From positions 1,240,001-1,304,000 of the forward strand of contig NZ_CP084260.1 of assembly GCF_022879575.1 (NCBI RefSeq): 64,000 nucleotides of DNA, read 5' to 3'. Shown piece after piece: positions 38,015 through 47,719 of this stretch; position 1 is the stretch's first letter; every line of letters begins with the position of its first letter. The DNA is from Caballeronia sp. SL2Y3. GTDB lineage: Bacteria; Pseudomonadota; Gammaproteobacteria; Burkholderiales; Burkholderiaceae. A model generated the notes under the pieces. It had not been told where the DNA came from. It ran no database searches and saw nothing but the letters and a program-made list of their open reading frames with translations. The translations under genes were made by a program, and so were the position numbers.

Positions 38015-39295
38015 TCAGCGGGCAATACTGTAGCCTATCCGCGCGATCCAGTGATGTCGCTGGTTGTAGTCCAGAATGTCCTCGCCGTAGCCGTTGAAAT
38101 AGCTCACGAACACATAGCCGCCCCACGCACTGCCGATCAGCTTCGCGAGCGGATAGGTCAGTTGCGAATCCACGCTGCCGTACCAGTGCTTCGTGCCCTT
38201 GCGCAGTGTCGTCGCGAGCTGCCAGCCATCCGGGCTGCCGTATTTCACGAGGAAATCGACATAGCCGCGATAATCCGCGATATCTTGGTTGTCGCTCTTC
38301 GACAGGTAGTAATAGAACTTCGGTGATAGCGTCAGGTGATTGCTGTTGATGTCGCCGAAATCCCACGTTGGCCGCACGAAGGCGATATTGATTCCACGCG
38401 ACTCTGCGCCGCTTCGCCCGTTCGACTCATGCCCGATACCCGCCGTCACGCCCATGCGCGTGAAGAGCGGGCTCTTCCAGCCGGTGTCCTGCACGTAGTA
38501 GAAAAGCTGCGGCTGATAGCTCGTGTCGCGAAAGGGCGCGGACGGTGCCGACAGATCCCAGATGGACGTCTGCGTGTACGCGAAATACAGGTTGTCCAGA
38601 AAGCCGCGCGAGCGCGGATCGTCGGGCAGATGCAGCCGGTATTTGAAGCTGAACTGGAACTTGGCGAGATTGTCGCCGTTGTGGCCGTCGGCGAAGTAGA
38701 TCGGCTCGAAGGTCGAGAAGCGGCCCGAGAGCATGGTGTCGGTCGTCGTGGTCGGTACGGCGGACGTGTTCGCAACGGCCGCCGCGCTTGCGAGTTGCGT
38801 CGGCGTCGCGGCTTGCGTCTCGCGCTTCTCCGCGGCGACCACCTGCATCTGATCCTCGCCGCGGTTCAGCGTGACGAGCATCGGCGAGGCATCGAAGCCC
38901 ACAGGATCGATCTTGATCGTGCCGCGCGCCGAGTCCGGCCACGGCGCTGAATAGCGCACACGCCGATACTGTCCCGGCGCGAGCCGCAGGCGGTCGGGCG
39001 TCTTCGGATCGCGCGCGAGAGCGAGCGGCGCGGGCGGCAAGTCGCCGTTGGTCAGGCGCACGGTGAGTTGCTTCGGCACGTCCACGGTGAGCGGCTTGCT
39101 GTCGTCGTCGGTGTAGAGCAGCGTCAGTTCGAGCGGCTGCGTGGCCGCCGCTTCGCGCGCCGGTTGCAGCACGGCGACGGTCGCGTGCGCGGCGGTGCCG
39201 GTCGAGAGACCGAACACAAGGAACATGCACCGCAGCGCGCGGCGGGTTGGGAGGTCGATGAACGGAATCGTAAGCAAGCGGGGGCCTGAGGCCAT
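38015..39295 (-). CDS. pldA: Outer-membrane phospholipase A (OMPLA/PldA family)
   Basis: Calcium-dependent phospholipase A1 in the outer membrane that removes misplaced phospholipids. From the ATG at 39295 it has 426 residues, longer than the 290 of E. coli. A signal peptide (LRCMFLVFGLSTGTAAHA) is followed by about 150 residues of an extra N-terminal region predicted as soluble, then the 12-strand barrel. The catalytic triad is His289, Ser291 and Asn303 in GHESNGRSGAESRGIN. The protein ends with strand YNQRHHWIARIGYSIAR. It lies 22 bases upstream of the DUF1289 gene. Confidence 0.88.
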   Translation of the reverse strand: MASGPRLLTIPFIDLPTRRALRCMFLVFGLSTGTAAHATVAVLQPAREAAATQPLELTLLYTDDDSKPLTVDVPKQLTVRLTNGDLPPAPLALARDPKTPDRLRLAPGQYRRVRYSAPWPDSARGTIKIDPVGFDASPMLVTLNRGEDQMQVVAAEKRETQAATPTQLASAAAVANTSAVPTTTTDTMLSGRFSTFEPIYFADGHNGDNLAKFQFSFKYRLHLPDDPRSRGFLDNLYFAYTQTSIWDLSAPSAPFRDTSYQPQLFYYVQDTGWKSPLFTRMGVTAGIGHESNGRSGAESRGINIAFVRPTWDFGDINSNHLTLSPKFYYYLSKSDNQDIADYRGYVDFLVKYGSPDGWQLATTLRKGTKHWYGSVDSQLTYPLAKLIGSAWGGYVFVSYFNGYGEDILDYNQRHHWIARIGYSIAR

Positions 39296-39437
39296 GTAGT
39301 CGGCATCCTGTTGGCAAAGGGGGATCGTCGGACTGCGGTCTCGCTGCGTCCGACGAAGCGCGATAACCTTCGATCCTAACCGGATGACGCCGACCTTGCC
39401 CGGACGCCGGCTCGCTCTCGTCTGCGATGCGGCACGT

Positions 39438-40769
39438 TCAATGGCCCGTCGCCGCTTGCCAGAGCATCGCGGCATTGAGCGCGACGATCACGCCCGCGCA
39501 ACCCCACGACAGCACGAGCGGCACCCGCGCGACGCGCCAGCGGCCCATGAGCCCGGCATCCGAAGCGAAACGCACGAGCGGGATCACCGCGAGCGGCAGC
39601 TGCACGCTGAGAACGACCTGCGTGGCGACGAGCAGCGAGTTCGAGCCGTGTTGGCCGAAGCTGGCGACCGCCGCGAGGGCGGGGCCGATCGCCAGCCCGC
39701 GCGTGAGCAGCGCCCGCGCCCAGCGCGCCACCTTCAGGTTCAGAAAGCCTTCCATCACGGCCTGGCCGGCGAGCGTGCCGGTCACCGTCGCGTTGAGTCC
39801 GCACGCGAGGAGCGCCGACGCGAACGCAATGCCCGCCCAGTGACTGCCGACGAGCGGCGCGATGAGCCGATGCGCGTCCGCGAGATCGTCGACTTCGGCG
39901 TGGCCGCCCGCGTGGAAGACGGCGGCCGCCACGATCAAGAGCGACGCGTTGACGATGAACGCGATGCCAAGCGACGCGAACGTGTCGATGTTCACGCCCT
40001 TCAGCGCGTCGCCGATGGCTTCGTCGTCGCGGTCCGCCGCATGGTCCCGCACGAGCGACGAGTGCAGATAGAGGTTGTGCGGCATGACGGTCGCGCCGAG
40101 CACGCCGGCCGCGAGCCACAGCATGCCGGCGTCGCGGATCAGGGCGCGCGGCGGCGCGAAGCCTGCCAGCGCCTCATGCCACGCCGGATGCGCGAGCGCA
40201 AGCTGGATCACGAAGCACAAGCTCACGAACAGGATCAGCGCGGTCACGGCGCGCTGCAACGGCCGCTTGCCGCGGCTTTGCAGCGCCAGCATCGCGAACG
40301 TGCCGACCGCCGACATCAGCACGCCTACCGTGAGCGAGACGCCGAGCAGCATCTGCAACGCAACCGCGCTGCCGACCACTTCCGCGACATCGCACGCGAT
40401 GATCGCGACTTCGCACGCGAGCCACAGCAGGATGGTCGTGCGGCGGCTGTAGCGTTCGCGGCAGAGCTGCGCGAGATCGCGCCCCGTGACGACGCCGACG
40501 CGCGAGGCGACCCACTGGAGCAGCATGCCCATCAGGCTCGCGAGCAGCACGACGAAGAGCAGCTGATAGCCGTAACGCGCGCCGCTGGAAAGCGCCGTCG
40601 CCCAGTTGCCGGGGTCCATGTAGCCGACGGCGACGAGCGCGCCGGCTCCGGCGAACGAATACCAGCGGCCGCGAGGGCGCCGGGGCGGGACATCGCGCGT
40701 GCCGGGGCGCGACGGTGCGCCGGACTTCGAGGCGGAGAGTTGAGCAAGCGCGGACGGATTGGTGTTCAT
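39438..40769 (-). CDS. mntH: Nramp-family Mn2+/H+ transporter MntH
   Basis: Imports manganese (and iron) with protons. The 443-residue protein has 11-12 membrane helices and both metal-binding Nramp motifs, MDPGNW in helix 1 and MPHNLYLHS in helix 6. A 45-residue polar N-terminal extension precedes helix 1. The ATG at 40769 was chosen over an open upstream frame of basic residues. No MntR gene or clear Mn riboswitch is visible in the 500 bases upstream. Confidence 0.92.
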   Translation of the reverse strand: MNTNPSALAQLSASKSGAPSRPGTRDVPPRRPRGRWYSFAGAGALVAVGYMDPGNWATALSSGARYGYQLLFVVLLASLMGMLLQWVASRVGVVTGRDLAQLCRERYSRRTTILLWLACEVAIIACDVAEVVGSAVALQMLLGVSLTVGVLMSAVGTFAMLALQSRGKRPLQRAVTALILFVSLCFVIQLALAHPAWHEALAGFAPPRALIRDAGMLWLAAGVLGATVMPHNLYLHSSLVRDHAADRDDEAIGDALKGVNIDTFASLGIAFIVNASLLIVAAAVFHAGGHAEVDDLADAHRLIAPLVGSHWAGIAFASALLACGLNATVTGTLAGQAVMEGFLNLKVARWARALLTRGLAIGPALAAVASFGQHGSNSLLVATQVVLSVQLPLAVIPLVRFASDAGLMGRWRVARVPLVLSWGCAGVIVALNAAMLWQAATGH

Positions 40770-41277
40770 GCAGACAGTGGCCTCGAAGTGCGGTGCGACG
40801 GCGCGCTCGGGCGGTTCCCGAGGCCGCCGTGGCAGCGTGCGTGACGGATAAGCGTGACGGATGCCACGACGGCGACGCTTTCCCGCGACGCACGCCGGTT
40901 GGTTAAGCAACGACTGTTCCGCTGACTGTTTCCGAAGCCCAAAAACGCGACGCGCGCCTTGTCGCGGCGGGATGAAAGCGCCACGCGACCGCCGGACGGG
41001 CGAATGTCTCGCGCCATGACGTTCTGCGAACTGAAGCGCGTGGTTTTATCCGGTGTCGCCCGGGGCGAATAGGGGCTAAAATGCGCGCACTTTTGCGGGC
41101 GAAGGGCGTCGGCGCCGTCGCCCGTGTGCTTTGCGCGACAAGCGGCGCATTATTTTTTGTCGCACTTCGGTTTAGTGGTAGTTTTCGGGGTTTTACAGGC
41201 TGTCGCGGGCTGCTCGACCAGAAGAGGCGGACCGCGTGCGCGATGCCATCGAGAAGTCGGAACAAGGGAGAATCGAG
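40770..41277. other. Divergent intergenic region mntH / polyamine operon
   Basis: About 510 bases with no supportable gene. It should hold the promoters for both directions. TAAAAT at 41077-41082 is a possible -10 for the rightward operon. A short AT-richer part at 41150-41200 may be the operon leader. I could not identify a Fur or MntR site. Confidence 0.45.
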
Positions 41278-42381
41278 ATGAACAACAAACTGGCGAAGCT
41301 CGCGGGCGCGCTCGGGTGCGCGGCGATGCTGCTTCCGCTCGGGGCATCGGCGAAAGATACGCAACTCAACGTGTACAACTGGTCGGACTACATCGCCAAG
41401 GACACGATCCCGAACTTCACCAAGCAGACGGGCGTCAAGGTGAAGTACGACAACTACGACAGCGACGACACCCTGCAGGCCAAGCTGCTCACGGGTAACT
41501 CGGGCTACGACATCGTCGTGCCGACGAGCAATTACGCCGGCAAGCAGATTGCCGCGAACATCTTCGCGCCGCTCGACAAGTCGAAGTTGCCGAACCTGAA
41601 GTATCTCGATCCCACGTTGATGCAACTCGTCGCGGGCGCGGACCCCGGCAACAAATACGCGGTGCCTTGGGCGTACGGCACGACCGGCCTCGGCTATAAC
41701 GTCGACAAGGCGAAGCAGATTCTCGGCGCGAACGCCGAACTGAACAACTGGGACATCCTCTTCAAGCCGGAGAACATCTCGAAGCTGAAGGCATGCGGCG
41801 TGTCGGTGCTCGACGCGCCGGACCAGATGTTCGCGGCCGCGCTGCACTACATCGGCAAGGACCCGATGAGCACGAATCCGGCGGACTATCGCGAAGCACT
41901 CGCGATGCTGAAGAAGATTCGCCCCTACATCACGCAGTTCAATTCGTCGGGTTATATCAACGACATGGTCGGCGGCGACGTCTGCTTCACGTACGGCTGG
42001 TCGGGCGACGTGGTGATCGCCAAGCACCGCGCCGTCGAGGCGAAGAAGCCGTTCAAGATCGATTACTACATTCCGAAGGGCGGCGCGCCGATCTGGTTCG
42101 ACGTGATGGCCATTCCGAAGGACGCGAAGAACAAGGAAGCCGCGCACGAGTGGATCAACTACATCGAGACGCCGCAGGTCCATGCCGCGATCACCAACGG
42201 GGTGTACTACCCGAGCGCGAATCTGGAAGCGCGCAAGTACGTGAGCAAGGACGTGGCGGACGACCCGGCGGTGTATCCGCCGCAGGACGTCCTCAAGACC
42301 CTGTTCCTGCTGAAGCCGTTGCCGCCCGAGATCCAGCGTTTGCAGACGCGGCTCTGGACGGAATTCAAGTCCGGCCGCTAA
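41278..42381 (+). CDS. potF: Polyamine-binding periplasmic protein (PotF/PotD family)
   Basis: Binds a polyamine (putrescine or spermidine) for the ABC importer. The 367-residue protein starts at ATG 41278, with GGGAG upstream, and has a signal peptide cleaved near ASA-K (residue 26). Family motifs are LNVYNWSDYI, KVKYDNYDSDDTLQAKLL, GYDIVVPTSNY and VPWAYGTTGLGYN. The residues TYGWSGD and SDYIAKD are in the region that contacts the ligand in E. coli PotF, but I cannot assign specificity. First gene of the four-gene operon. Confidence 0.92.
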   Translation: MNNKLAKLAGALGCAAMLLPLGASAKDTQLNVYNWSDYIAKDTIPNFTKQTGVKVKYDNYDSDDTLQAKLLTGNSGYDIVVPTSNYAGKQIAANIFAPLDKSKLPNLKYLDPTLMQLVAGADPGNKYAVPWAYGTTGLGYNVDKAKQILGANAELNNWDILFKPENISKLKACGVSVLDAPDQMFAAALHYIGKDPMSTNPADYREALAMLKKIRPYITQFNSSGYINDMVGGDVCFTYGWSGDVVIAKHRAVEAKKPFKIDYYIPKGGAPIWFDVMAIPKDAKNKEAAHEWINYIETPQVHAAITNGVYYPSANLEARKYVSKDVADDPAVYPPQDVLKTLFLLKPLPPEIQRLQTRLWTEFKSGR

Positions 42382-42413
42382 GTCGAGAGAACCGGTTATT
42401 CATTGAAATGACG

Positions 42414-42437
42414 AAGCCCTCGGACCTCCGGGGGCTT
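42414..42437 (+). terminator. Hairpin after potF, possible attenuating terminator
   Basis: AAGCCCTCGG-acct-CCGGGGGCTT forms a 10-bp stem with one G-T pair, followed only by TTTG. It lies between potF and the ATPase gene and may limit transcription, so that binding protein is made in excess over the membrane parts, a known pattern. Confidence 0.55.
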
Positions 42438-42503
42438 TGTTCGTGATTCGTCGGCGCAGGTGACTAGCGGCGAACCACAGGTGCAGGAGTCGAACAGGCA
42501 ATC

Positions 42504-43676
42504 ATGAGTGAGCAGTCGAGCGCGTTGAAGGCAGCGCCAAAATCGGGCCGGCCGCAGCCGGGCAGTGCGGTATCTGGTCCGGGCACGGACGACAACTTCG
42601 TGCAGGTCGTGAACGTCGTCAAGAAATTCGGCGAGACGGTGGCCGTTCGGGGCGTCGATCTGTCGGTGAAGAAGGGCGAGCTTTTCGCGCTGCTCGGCAG
42701 TTCCGGATGCGGAAAGTCGACGCTGCTGCGCATGCTCGCGGGCCTCGAATCCGTGACGGAAGGGCAGATTCTGATCGACGGCGAAGACCTCGCGAAGATG
42801 CCGCCTTACCGCCGGCCGGTCAACATGATGTTCCAGTCCTACGCGCTCTTTCCGCACATGAGCGTGGAGTCGAACGTCGCCTTCGGGCTGAAGCAGGAAG
42901 GCGTGAAGGGCGGCGAGCTGAAGGACCGCGTGGAGAACGCGCTGCAACTCGTGCAGATGGCGCAGTTCGCGAAGCGCAAGCCGCATCAGCTTTCCGGCGG
43001 CCAGCAGCAGCGCGTGGCGCTCGCGCGCAGTCTCGTCAAGCGTCCGAAGCTGCTTCTGCTCGACGAGCCGATGTCCGCGCTCGACAAGCAGATTCGCCAG
43101 CGCACGCAGATGGAGCTCGTGAACATTCTCGACAAGGTCGGTGTCACCTGCATCATGGTCACGCACGACCAGGAAGAAGCGATGACCATGGCGAACCGCC
43201 TCGCCGTGATGAGCGAAGGCCGCATCGTGCAGCTCGGCACGCCGCATGATGTCTACGAGTATCCGAACACGCGTTTCTCGGCGCAGTTCATCGGCTCGAC
43301 GAATCTCTTCGACGGCACGGTGGTCGAAGACGAGCCGGACCACATCTTCGTGGAATCGGCGGAACTGCCGGTGCGCCTGTACGTGAGTCACGGCATCACC
43401 GGGCCGCTCGGCATGCCCGTGACCATTTCGGTGCGTCCCGAGCGCATCGCGCTTACGCGCAAGCCGCCCGAAGGCGCGTTCAACTGGGGGCGCGGCAAGA
43501 TCAGCAACATCGCGTACATGGGCGGCTACACGCTCTATCACGTGACGCTCGAAAGCGGCAAAACCGTGGTCGCGAATTTGTCCAGCCTCGCGATCGGCGA
43601 GATCGAATCGCCGACATTCGACGACGAAGTCTACGTGCGCTGGAGCGCGTCGGCGGGCGTGGTGCTGACGTCATGA
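42504..43676 (+). CDS. potG: Polyamine ABC transporter ATPase
   Basis: A 390-residue ATPase of the spermidine/putrescine importer. Walker A is [10 protein letters not shown]-loop [12 protein letters not shown], signature LSGGQQQR, Walker [13 protein letters not shown]. The C-terminal TOBE domain spans about 285-390. A 30-residue Ser/Pro-rich N-terminal extension precedes the first strand, as in PotG. The stop overlaps the start of the next gene by four bases. Confidence 0.93.
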   Translation: MSEQSSALKAAPKSGRPQPGSAVSGPGTDDNFVQVVNVVKKFGETVAVRGVDLSVKKGELFALLGSSGCGKSTLLRMLAGLESVTEGQILIDGEDLAKMPPYRRPVNMMFQSYALFPHMSVESNVAFGLKQEGVKGGELKDRVENALQLVQMAQFAKRKPHQLSGGQQQRVALARSLVKRPKLLLLDEPMSALDKQIRQRTQMELVNILDKVGVTCIMVTHDQEEAMTMANRLAVMSEGRIVQLGTPHDVYEYPNTRFSAQFIGSTNLFDGTVVEDEPDHIFVESAELPVRLYVSHGITGPLGMPVTISVRPERIALTRKPPEGAFNWGRGKISNIAYMGGYTLYHVTLESGKTVVANLSSLAIGEIESPTFDDEVYVRWSASAGVVLTS

Positions 43677-44581
43677 TGATGAACGTGCTCAAGCGCATCG
43701 GCGTGAGCGGGCGCACCGCGGTCATCGCCGGGCCGTATCTGTGGCTGTTGCTGCTGTTCTTCGTGCCGTTCCTGCTGGTCGTGAAGATCAGCTTCGCGGA
43801 CAGCGAACTCGGCATTCCGCCGTACACGCAACTCGTGGCGATGAAAGACGGCGTGATGAACATCGCGCTCGATTTCTCGCACTACGCGTTCCTGCTGACC
43901 GACAGCCTGTACTTCGCGACCTACATGAATTCGCTGCTGGTCGCGGCGGTTTCGACGGTGCTGTGCCTCCTGATCGGCTATCCGATGGCGTATTACATCG
44001 CGCGGTCCAATCCGGCCACGCGCAACGTGCTGATGATGGCCGTGATGCTGCCGTTCTGGACCTCGTTCCTGATTCGCGTGTACGCGTGGATCGGCATTCT
44101 CAAGAACAACGGACTCCTGAATAGCTTCCTGATGTCCATCGGCCTGATTCATACGCCGATCGAGCTGTATCACACGAATATCGCCGTCTATATCGGCATG
44201 GTGTATTCGTATCTGCCGTTTCTCGTGATGCCGCTCTACGCGCATCTCGTGAAGATGGACCTGACCTTGCTCGAAGCCGCCTACGACCTGGGCGCGAAGC
44301 CGTGGAAGGCGTTCGTGCAGATCACGCTGCCGCTGTCGAAGAACGGCATCATCGCGGGATGCCTGCTCGTGTTCATTCCGGCGGTGGGCGAGTACGTGAT
44401 TCCGGAACTGCTCGGCGGCGCGGATACGCTGATGATCGGCCGCGTCATGTGGAACGAGTTCTTCGATAACGCCGACTGGCCGATGGCTTCTGCCGTCACG
44501 TGCGCGATGGTCCTGCTGCTGCTCGTGCCGATGGCGCTTTTCCAGCACTTCCAGGCGAAGCAACTGGAGCAAAACCGATGA
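43673..44581 (+). CDS. potH: Polyamine ABC transporter permease PotH
   Basis: A 302-residue inner-membrane permease with six helices. The EAA loop reads LEAAYDLGAKPWKAFVQITLP. Three tandem ATG codons mark the start (43673), inside the end of potG, implying coupled translation. It carries the PotB/PotH traits YARSNPATRNVLMMAVMLPFWTSFLIRVYAWIGIL and GEYVIPELLGG. Stop overlaps the next start (ATGA). Confidence 0.93.
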   Translation: MMMNVLKRIGVSGRTAVIAGPYLWLLLLFFVPFLLVVKISFADSELGIPPYTQLVAMKDGVMNIALDFSHYAFLLTDSLYFATYMNSLLVAAVSTVLCLLIGYPMAYYIARSNPATRNVLMMAVMLPFWTSFLIRVYAWIGILKNNGLLNSFLMSIGLIHTPIELYHTNIAVYIGMVYSYLPFLVMPLYAHLVKMDLTLLEAAYDLGAKPWKAFVQITLPLSKNGIIAGCLLVFIPAVGEYVIPELLGGADTLMIGRVMWNEFFDNADWPMASAVTCAMVLLLLVPMALFQHFQAKQLEQNR

Positions 44582-45399
44582 TCAAGCCGAGCCGTTCGCT
44601 GCAAATCACGGCGTTGGGAATCGGGTTCGCGTTCTTGTATATCCCGATCATCAGCCTCGTCGTGTACTCGTTCAACGACTCGCCGCTCGTCACCGTGTGG
44701 ACCGAGTTCTCGCTGAAGTGGTATCGCGCGCTGTGGTCCGACGACGAACTCATCAATGCCGCGTGGCTGTCGCTGCGCATCGCGTTTCTGACGGCGTGCG
44801 CGTCGGTCGTCATCGGCACATGGGCGGGCTTCGTGCTGGCTCGCATGGGGCGCTTTCGCGGCTTCACGCTGTACACCGGCATGATCAACGCGCCGCTCGT
44901 GATTCCCGAAGTCATTCAGGGCATCTCGCTGCTGCTGCTTTTCGTCGAAATGGCGAAGCTGATCGGCTGGCCGGCAGGGCGCGGGATCTTCACCATCTGG
45001 ATCGGGCACGTGATGCTGTGCATCTCGTATGTCGCGATCATCGTGGAATCGCGCGTGCGGGAACTGAATCCGTCGCTCGAGGAAGCCGCGCTCGATCTGG
45101 GCGCAACCCCGCTGCGCGTGTTCTTCTCGATCACGTTGCCGCTCATCTCGCAAGCGCTCGTCGCGGGCTGGCTGCTGTCGTTCACGCTGTCTATCGACGA
45201 CCTCGTGCTGTCGGCGTTCCTGTCCGGACCGGGATCGACTACGCTGCCGCTCGTCGTGTTTTCGCGCGTGCGTCTCGGCCTGAATCCGGAGATGAATGCG
45301 TTGGCGACGCTCTTTATCGCGCTGGTGACGGTGGGCGTGATCGCGGCGAACGTCTTCATGCAGCGCAGCGAGCGGCGGCGGCTCGCGGCGGTGAGTTGA
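44578..45399 (+). CDS. potI: Polyamine ABC transporter permease PotI
   Basis: Partner permease, 273 residues, six helices. The EAA loop is LEEAALDLGATPLRVFFSITLP; other PotC/PotI motifs are YSFNDSPLVTVWTEFSLKWYRALW and SIDDLVLSAFLSGPGSTTLP. Start at ATG 44578 overlapping potH by four bases. Last gene of the operon, closed by a strong terminator. Confidence 0.93.
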   Translation: MIKPSRSLQITALGIGFAFLYIPIISLVVYSFNDSPLVTVWTEFSLKWYRALWSDDELINAAWLSLRIAFLTACASVVIGTWAGFVLARMGRFRGFTLYTGMINAPLVIPEVIQGISLLLLFVEMAKLIGWPAGRGIFTIWIGHVMLCISYVAIIVESRVRELNPSLEEAALDLGATPLRVFFSITLPLISQALVAGWLLSFTLSIDDLVLSAFLSGPGSTTLPLVVFSRVRLGLNPEMNALATLFIALVTVGVIAANVFMQRSERRRLAAVS

Positions 45400-45423
45400 T
45401 GCGTTCACGCATGCAAGCGTAAA

Positions 45424-45447
45424 AAACGGCCCCGGAAGGGGCCGTTT
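45424..45447. terminator. Bidirectional terminator between potI and the dehydratase gene
   Basis: Perfect 10-bp stem AAACGGCCCC / GGGGCCGTTT with a GGAA tetraloop, preceded by an A-run (useful leftward) and followed by TTTG. It serves the convergent ends of potI and the threonine dehydratase-like gene. Confidence 0.85.
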
Positions 45448-45452
45448 GCACA

Positions 45453-46457
45453 TCAGGGCGTGGCGATATGCTTCGCGAAGGTGTCGGCGTCGGTGTTGGT
45501 CCCGCAGAGCAGGAGGCCCACGCGCTTGCCTTGCAAGGTCTCGCGCAGCGGGCCGAGCAGGGCGGCGGTGGACGCCGCGCACGCCGGCTCGACCGCCAGC
45601 TTCAGTTCGCTGAACAACTGCCGCATGCCGTTGCGCAACTCGCTGTCGGACACGGTTACGACGGCGTCGATATGACGGCGGCACAGCTCGTAGCTGTACT
45701 GCTCGGTATGCGGGGCCATCAGCGAATCGGCGATGCCGTGCATCGCGCCCATCTTCACCGTATGGTTGGCCGCGAAGCTGCGGCTCATCGCATCCGATCC
45801 TTCCGGCTCCACGCCGTACACGTGCAGCGCGGGATTCGCGAGGCGCATCGCGGTCGAGACGCCCGCAGCGAGCCCGCCGCCGCCGATCGGCACGATGACC
45901 GCATCCAGATCGGGCGCTTGCGATGTCCACTCATAGCCGAGCGTCGCCGTGCCGAGCACCGTGCGATAGCCGTTGAACGGATGGATGAACACGCGTCCTT
46001 CTTCTGCTTCGACGCGCCGCACGACATCGAATGCGTCCGCGACGTTCTCCGCGAACACGATGTCCGCGCCGAAGCGCCGGCACAACTCGACGCGCGCCGG
46101 GTTCGCCGTCTTGATGATGACGACCTTCGCGCCGACGCCCATGCGCTGCGCCGCGTAAGCGACCGCGACCGCATGATTGCCCGCCGACACGCAGGTGACG
46201 CCCGCGGCACGCTCGCTCTCGGTCAGCGCGAGGATGTTCGAGAACGCGCCGCGCGCCTTGAACGTGCCGCTCGCCTGCAACAGTTCGAACTTAAACGTGA
46301 CGGGCGTGCCTTCCAGCTTCGGAAAGTCGTGCCGCTCGAAAACCGGCGTGCGCGCGACCCACGGCGCGAGCGCCATATGCTGTTCGGCGATCTCGTCGAG
46401 CGTCGGGATCGGCGTGCCGTCGATCGTGTTGTCGGTAGGCTGTATCGCGCTGGACAT
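45453..46457 (-). CDS. Threonine/serine dehydratase-like PLP enzyme
   Basis: A 334-residue fold-type II PLP enzyme that probably deaminates L-threonine or L-serine to the 2-oxo acid. The PLP lysine lies in LQASGTFKARGAF (residue near 64), the asparagine loop in VSAGNHAVAVAYAA and the phosphate-binding loop in PIGGGGLAAG. There is no C-terminal ACT domain, so it matches the catabolic type rather than biosynthetic IlvA; threo-hydroxyaspartate dehydratase is another option. Start at ATG 46457. It lies 29 bases downstream of argE on the same strand and may be cotranscribed. Confidence 0.82.
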   Translation of the reverse strand: MSSAIQPTDNTIDGTPIPTLDEIAEQHMALAPWVARTPVFERHDFPKLEGTPVTFKFELLQASGTFKARGAFSNILALTESERAAGVTCVSAGNHAVAVAYAAQRMGVGAKVVIIKTANPARVELCRRFGADIVFAENVADAFDVVRRVEAEEGRVFIHPFNGYRTVLGTATLGYEWTSQAPDLDAVIVPIGGGGLAAGVSTAMRLANPALHVYGVEPEGSDAMSRSFAANHTVKMGAMHGIADSLMAPHTEQYSYELCRRHIDAVVTVSDSELRNGMRQLFSELKLAVEPACAASTAALLGPLRETLQGKRVGLLLCGTNTDADTFAKHIATP

Positions 46458-46486
46458 GGCGTGCAATGCGTTTTCCGATGGACCGA

Positions 46487-47719
46487 TCAGCGCGCCTGCG
46501 CGTCGACCGACATGCTGTGAATGAATTTGCCGAGGAACGCTTCGCAGGCGGCGAGTTGTTCGAGCGACACGTACTCGTTCGCCTTGTGCGCCTGCTCGAT
46601 GTTGCCCGGCCCGCACACGATGCTCGGCACGCCTGCGAGCGCGAAGAGTCCCGCCTCGGTGCCGTAGGCGACCTTGCGCTTTTCCTGGTTGCCGGTGAGC
46701 GCGCGCACGAGTTGCGTGATGGCGGCCTGCTCGGTGGCATCGAGCCCCGGCGCGGACGCGATCTTCGAGAACTCGATGGCGCCGTTCGCGTGCTCTTTCT
46801 GCATCTTCGGCACGAGCGTCTCGCGCGTGTACGACTCGATGCGCGCGAAGATGGCTTCCGGGTCCATCGTCGGGAGATTGCGGAATTCGAAGTCGAACGT
46901 GCATTCGGCGGGCACGGTGTTGAGCGCGTTGCCGCCCTTAATGGTGCTCGTCTGCGCGGTGGTGAAGGGCACGTCGTACAGTTCGTCGAACGGGCCTTTC
47001 GCGCGGAATTCGTCGGCGACATCGCGGATGAAGCAGATCAGGCGCGCGGCATATTCGATGGCGTTGAGACCCTTCGGCGTCAGCGACGAATGCGCCGCCG
47101 CGCCGCGCACGCAGCAGCGAAACGCGTTGATGCCCTTGTGCGCGATGATCGGGCGCATGGACGTCGGTTCGCCGACGATGCAGCCGTCGGGGCGCACGCC
47201 GCGCTTCTTGAGGTCCTCGATCATGAGCGGCGCGCCTGCGCAGCCGATTTCTTCGTCATACGAAAGCGCGAAGTGGATGGGCTTCGCGAGCTTGGTCGAC
47301 TGCATGACGGGCAGCATCGCGAGCGCCGCGCCGATGAAGCCTTTCATGTCGCACGCGCCGCGGCCGTAGAGCAGGCCGTCGCGGACTTCCGGCTTGAACG
47401 GATCGCTTGCCCAGTCCTGGCCGTCGACCGGCACGACGTCCGTATGGCCCGACAACACGATGCCGCCGTTGGTCTCGCCGTCGTGCGCGGGCACGGTCGC
47501 GAAGAGATTCGCCCACTGGCCGCGCGGATCGGTCGTGATGACGGCTTCGATGCCCGATTTGCGCAAGTCGTCGCGGACGGTTTCGATGAGGCCGAGGTTG
47601 GGATTGCGGCTTACCGTATCGAAGGAAATGAGCCGTGAGATCCACGGCAGGGATTTCGGGTTGCTCGAGCTTGTTGCGGCTTCTTGCTGCCGATGCGCCG
47701 GGTCAGCGACCTGTGACAT
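46487..47719 (-). CDS. argE: Acetylornithine deacetylase
   Basis: Removes acetyl from N-acetylornithine in arginine synthesis. The 410-residue M20 metallopeptidase has zinc ligands in LSGHTDVVPVDG, YGRGACDMKGF and SYDEEIGCAGAP, with the catalytic Glu in DEEIG. Dimerisation domain inserted at about 200-310. An ATG start with GGAGAG upstream. Related M20 enzymes (succinyl-diaminopimelate desuccinylase) are less likely because the ArgE-specific sequence EPTSMRPIIAHKG is present. Confidence 0.92.
   Translation of the reverse strand: MSQVADPAHRQQEAATSSSNPKSLPWISRLISFDTVSRNPNLGLIETVRDDLRKSGIEAVITTDPRGQWANLFATVPAHDGETNGGIVLSGHTDVVPVDGQDWASDPFKPEVRDGLLYGRGACDMKGFIGAALAMLPVMQSTKLAKPIHFALSYDEEIGCAGAPLMIEDLKKRGVRPDGCIVGEPTSMRPIIAHKGINAFRCCVRGAAAHSSLTPKGLNAIEYAARLICFIRDVADEFRAKGPFDELYDVPFTTAQTSTIKGGNALNTVPAECTFDFEFRNLPTMDPEAIFARIESYTRETLVPKMQKEHANGAIEFSKIASAPGLDATEQAAITQLVRALTGNQEKRKVAYGTEAGLFALAGVPSIVCGPGNIEQAHKANEYVSLEQLAACEAFLGKFIHSMSVDAQAR

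Noticed and set aside
40770..41277. Manganese riboswitch (yybP-ykoY) upstream of mntH
   Set aside because: I looked for the conserved L1/L3 elements on the leftward leader and found none I could align.
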